Source: Nostoc sp. FACHB-892 (GTDB taxonomy: Bacteria > Cyanobacteriota > Cyanobacteriia > Cyanobacteriales > Nostocaceae). Taken from it: a stretch of 64,000 nt of DNA. Where the stretch lies: NCBI RefSeq assembly GCF_014698795.1, contig NZ_JACJTR010000001.1:1-64000 (forward strand), read 5' to 3'. A model generated the notes under the pieces. The model saw only the letters and a list, made by a program, of their open reading frames with translations. It was not told where the DNA came from and did no database searches. Shown here piece after piece: positions 61,695-64,000 of this stretch. A program made the translations under genes and the position numbers. Position 1 is the stretch's first letter, and the number at the start of each line of letters is the position of its first letter.

Positions 61695-62963
61695 ATGACT
61701 TTCGACCTTCCCGACTCTCTCGTTCTCGATACTGCACTTTCAGTATCTGGATTAACTGACTATATCCGTTTGCTGTTAGAGCAAGATGAACAATTGCGGC
61801 AAGTCTGGGTAACTGGCGAAGTTTCTAGTGCTAACCAGCATCGTAGTGGGTTGTTTTTTACGCTGCAAGATACCGATCGCACCGCCGGAATTAAGTGTGT
61901 GGTATGGAATAGCCAATTGCCAAAACTCGCCCAAATCCCAGTTCCTGGTGAGCAAATAATCATTTTGGGTAGTATTCGCCTGTATCCGCAACGGGGAGAG
62001 TATCAGTTGTCAGTTTGGCAAACTCTACCTGCTGGTGTTGGTTTACAGGCGCTGCGCTATCAACAACTAAAAAATCGCTTGCTGGCTGAGGGGTTGTTCG
62101 ATGCTCAAAGAAAGCGATCGCTCCCTACTCACCCCCAAACGATCGCTGTCGTCACTTCACCAACTGCTGCTGCTTGGGGCGATATTCAAAAGACCCTCAG
62201 ACAAAGGTATCCAGGTTTACAGGTTTTGTTTTCTCCCGCTACAGTACAAGGTGAACAAGCACCTGAATCCATCGTTAAAGCAATTGATCGGGTGGAAAGA
62301 GATGGACGCGCCGAAGTGCTAATTTTGTCGCGGGGTGGTGGCGCGGTGGAGGAGTTGGCTTGTTTTAATGATGAACGAGTGGTGCGATCGCTTGCTAGTT
62401 GTTCCATTCCTGTAATTACTGGTATTGGGCATCAACGGGATGAATCATTGGCAGATTTAGTTGCAGATGTCTGTGTACATACACCAACTGCGGCGGCAGA
62501 AAGAGTTGTGCCTGCACTTGCAGAATTGTATACTGAACATCGGGGGCGAGTTATCGCTTTGCATGAGGCAGTGCATGACTTTGGGGAAAATGCTGAGAAT
62601 AAACTGCAAGTATTGCGAAACCGTTTGCGACGTTTGCGGTTAGATCGGCAAGTGCAACAAGAGGTAGAAAAGCTAGCTTGGAAGCGTCAGCAATTGGTGC
62701 AAATGACAACGAGGCGATCGCAGCAAGCAACGCAGCATTTAGAATTGTTGCGGCAAAAGTTGGCAACTCTTGACCCGAAAGCGGTGTTACAGCGTGGTTA
62801 TGCGGTGGTGAGGCGGGAAGATGGGGCGATCGCTCGTTCTGCGGCAAAGTTAGCTGTGGGAGAAGATTTGTTGATTCAGTTGGGGCAGGGTGAGGTTAAA
62901 GTGAAGGTTATGGAAGTGAACGAACTACCAAGACGCCAAGGATGCCAAGAGTTGAATGGTTAA
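61695..62963 (+). CDS. xseA: Exodeoxyribonuclease VII large subunit
   Basis: The 422-residue protein has the N-terminal OB fold ([20 protein letters not shown]) and the catalytic domain ([62 protein letters not shown]). A long coiled coil that binds XseB follows. The enzyme degrades single-stranded DNA from both ends in repair. The ATG at 61695 follows a TTG and lacks a clear ribosome site. The last residues [13 protein letters not shown] are coded by a CCAAGACGCCAAGGATGCC repeat. It overlaps xseB by eight bases. Confidence 0.95.
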   Translation: MTFDLPDSLVLDTALSVSGLTDYIRLLLEQDEQLRQVWVTGEVSSANQHRSGLFFTLQDTDRTAGIKCVVWNSQLPKLAQIPVPGEQIIILGSIRLYPQRGEYQLSVWQTLPAGVGLQALRYQQLKNRLLAEGLFDAQRKRSLPTHPQTIAVVTSPTAAAWGDIQKTLRQRYPGLQVLFSPATVQGEQAPESIVKAIDRVERDGRAEVLILSRGGGAVEELACFNDERVVRSLASCSIPVITGIGHQRDESLADLVADVCVHTPTAAAERVVPALAELYTEHRGRVIALHEAVHDFGENAENKLQVLRNRLRRLRLDRQVQQEVEKLAWKRQQLVQMTTRRSQQATQHLELLRQKLATLDPKAVLQRGYAVVRREDGAIARSAAKLAVGEDLLIQLGQGEVKVKVMEVNELPRRQGCQELNG

Positions 62964-63189
62964 ACGTAAGAGTGCTTCTAATTCTGATTCGATAGAAGGT
63001 TGGAATTATGAGGCAAAGGTTGCTGAAATAGAGGGAATTATCACTCGCATTGAGGCGGGTGAGTTAGATTTGGAAGCTGTGTTTGAGCAATTTGCAAGTG
63101 CTGTGGAGTATTTGCGTCAGTGCGAAAGTTTTTTGCAGCAACGACAGCAGCAGGTAGATTTGTTGATTGAAACGTTAAGCGATGAGTAG
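62956..63189 (+). CDS. xseB: Exodeoxyribonuclease VII small subunit
   Basis: The 77-residue protein has [20 protein letters not shown] and [20 protein letters not shown], two helices typical of XseB, which stack on the large subunit's coiled coil. It overlaps xseA by eight bases, so translation is coupled. Confidence 0.94.
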   Translation: MVKRKSASNSDSIEGWNYEAKVAEIEGIITRIEAGELDLEAVFEQFASAVEYLRQCESFLQQRQQQVDLLIETLSDE

Positions 63190-63523
63190 CAGCGAGAGTC
63201 TGCTGCTGGGGTTCTTCGGGTTGAATAAGTAATCAAGCAGACATGGTATTAAAAGATGCGTAGATTCTTTAGGGGCTTGCGGTAGGCCTAAATTTTCACG
63301 GTATCTGAAACACCTCTCTTCCTTTAAGGCTACGGTGTACACACAAGTTTGAAGTTGTTCAAAAATCTGGGTTTTACCCCACCCTAATACCAATTCGCAA
63401 TTCGCAATGACGCTCGCGGACTCGCTACCGCTACGCTAACGCAATTAAAAAACTTAGATGCAGCAAAGCTTCTAGGGGTTACATCTGTATCAGATTTTTC
63501 GTGAAATGGTATAACCACTGCTT
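63190..63523. other. Spacer with dispersed palindromic repeat
   Basis: CGCGGACTCGCTACCGCTACGC at about 63415 belongs to the palindromic repeat family. No gene was found. Confidence 0.5.
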
Positions 63524-63618
63524 GAATTCAATAAACGACTACCCGAATTCAATAAACGACTACCCGAATTCAATAAACGACTACCCGAATTCAATAAACG
63601 ACTACTCAAATTCAATAT
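63524..63618. repeat. Tandem array of a 21-bp repeat, four full units and a part
   Basis: The unit GAATTCAATAAACGACTACCC is repeated exactly at 63524, 63545, 63566 and 63587 (the last with CTACTC), then fades. It lies downstream of xseB and before the convergent gene. Confidence 0.88.
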
Positions 63619-63739
63619 ATTTATTGCATAAATTCTCAAAACCTCACCTGAAACCTGATTTACTAAGGTTTTAGCTTTAGTAGCACAGCAATCACTCGCT
63701 GCCCATAAGTTCAGGTTCGCGCTGCGGTGCCCATTATCC

Positions 63740-64000
63740 TTACAAAAATCCGAAATACTCTAAACCTTCTTCAATTCCAGTGGCAAAATTAGCTTTTGCT
63801 AAGTAACGATTCTCATTTGGGTGAGTTTTGTGCCACTCTAGTAATTCCTGTTTTGCATTACCGACAATAATACCTTTTTCTTTCCTGTCTGCAAACAGGG
63901 AAATATCATTACCAGAGTCGCCACAAGCAACAGTTTGTGCTACATCTATTTCTAGATTTTCGCGTACAAAGGTCATTGCCATACCTTTATTAGCCTTACG
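63740..64000 (-). CDS. Sucrose-phosphate phosphatase-like HAD hydrolase, C-terminal part
   Basis: The minus-strand frame is open to the window edge. It has VACGDSGNDISLF, the HAD-IIB motif with two acidic metal-binding residues, then GIIVGNAKQELLEWHKTHP and ATGIEEGLEYFGFL. These fit cyanobacterial sucrose-6-phosphate phosphatase (SPP) or the phosphatase domain of sucrose-phosphate synthase. It would release sucrose, a compatible solute and, in heterocystous species, a carbon carrier. The N-terminal part lies outside the window. Confidence 0.75.
   Translation of the reverse strand, partial: RKANKGMAMTFVRENLEIDVAQTVACGDSGNDISLFADRKEKGIIVGNAKQELLEWHKTHPNENRYLAKANFATGIEEGLEYFGFL

Overview
The window reads as chromosomal DNA of a filamentous, Nostoc-like cyanobacterium. 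The evidence is the dense scatter of the octamer GCGATCGC (HIP1), AT-rich spacers filled with short heptanucleotide repeats and hairpin repeats typical of Nostocales, and genes with cyanobacterial flavour: a ClpS/DUF2103 pair, a 6S RNA directly behind purK, an SLH/OprB porin and FutA/FutB iron transport genes. No tRNA, rRNA or CRISPR array was seen. Everything here was read by eye; no database was searched.

Layout. The left edge cuts an IS1-type transposase. A phosphoribosyltransferase follows, then three RTX (Ca-binding nonapeptide) genes on the minus strand, two of them recent tandem duplicates. Positions 5.9-12.2 kb hold a complete-looking type I export cluster on the minus strand: a small protein with a double-glycine-type leader, a parvulin/SurA-like protein, an HlyD adaptor and a 1026-residue ABC exporter with cyclic-nucleotide-binding and C39 leader-peptidase domains. 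After a 1.7 kb spacer with two MITE-like elements come housekeeping and stress genes (histidine phosphatase, a large PAS/GAF histidine kinase, Hsp20, a methyltransferase, a zinc-ribbon/GIY-YIG protein, ClpS, a secreted FAD oxidoreductase, a truncated DNA cytosine methyltransferase). At 28.4-35.1 kb lie a lumenal pentapeptide protein, purK, 6S RNA and the Hen1-Pnkp RNA repair pair. At 35.5-48.4 kb lie a PEP-CTERM protein, a large secreted phosphoesterase with a candidate Pho box, a kinase-like phosphotransferase, a GC-rich SDR gene, iron uptake genes, a GNAT gene with integron-cassette hallmarks, and a porin.

The region 49.2-61.5 kb is a full C-P lyase (phosphonate) island: phnC-D-E, phnF convergent with phnE, then phnG-H-(GNAT)-I-(FosA-like)-M1-(PhnZ-like HD oxygenase)-J-K-L-M2. 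PhnCDE import phosphonates. PhnG-H-I-J-K-L with PhnM activate them and break the C-P bond. PhnZ-like, FosA-like and GNAT proteins suggest a wider phosphonate repertoire. Two candidate Pho boxes and a motif shared between the phnC and phnF/phnG promoters suggest joint control by phosphate starvation and PhnF. The right end has xseA-xseB and the tail of a sucrose-phosphate phosphatase-like gene.

Most of this is recognisable biology. The items I would follow up first are the cassette-like GNAT gene, the accessory enzymes and regulatory sites of the phosphonate island, the C39/CNB export cluster with its candidate substrate, and repeated in-frame entry of dispersed repeats into conserved genes (ABC exporter, PhnI, DUF2103, and less surely PurK and Pnkp).
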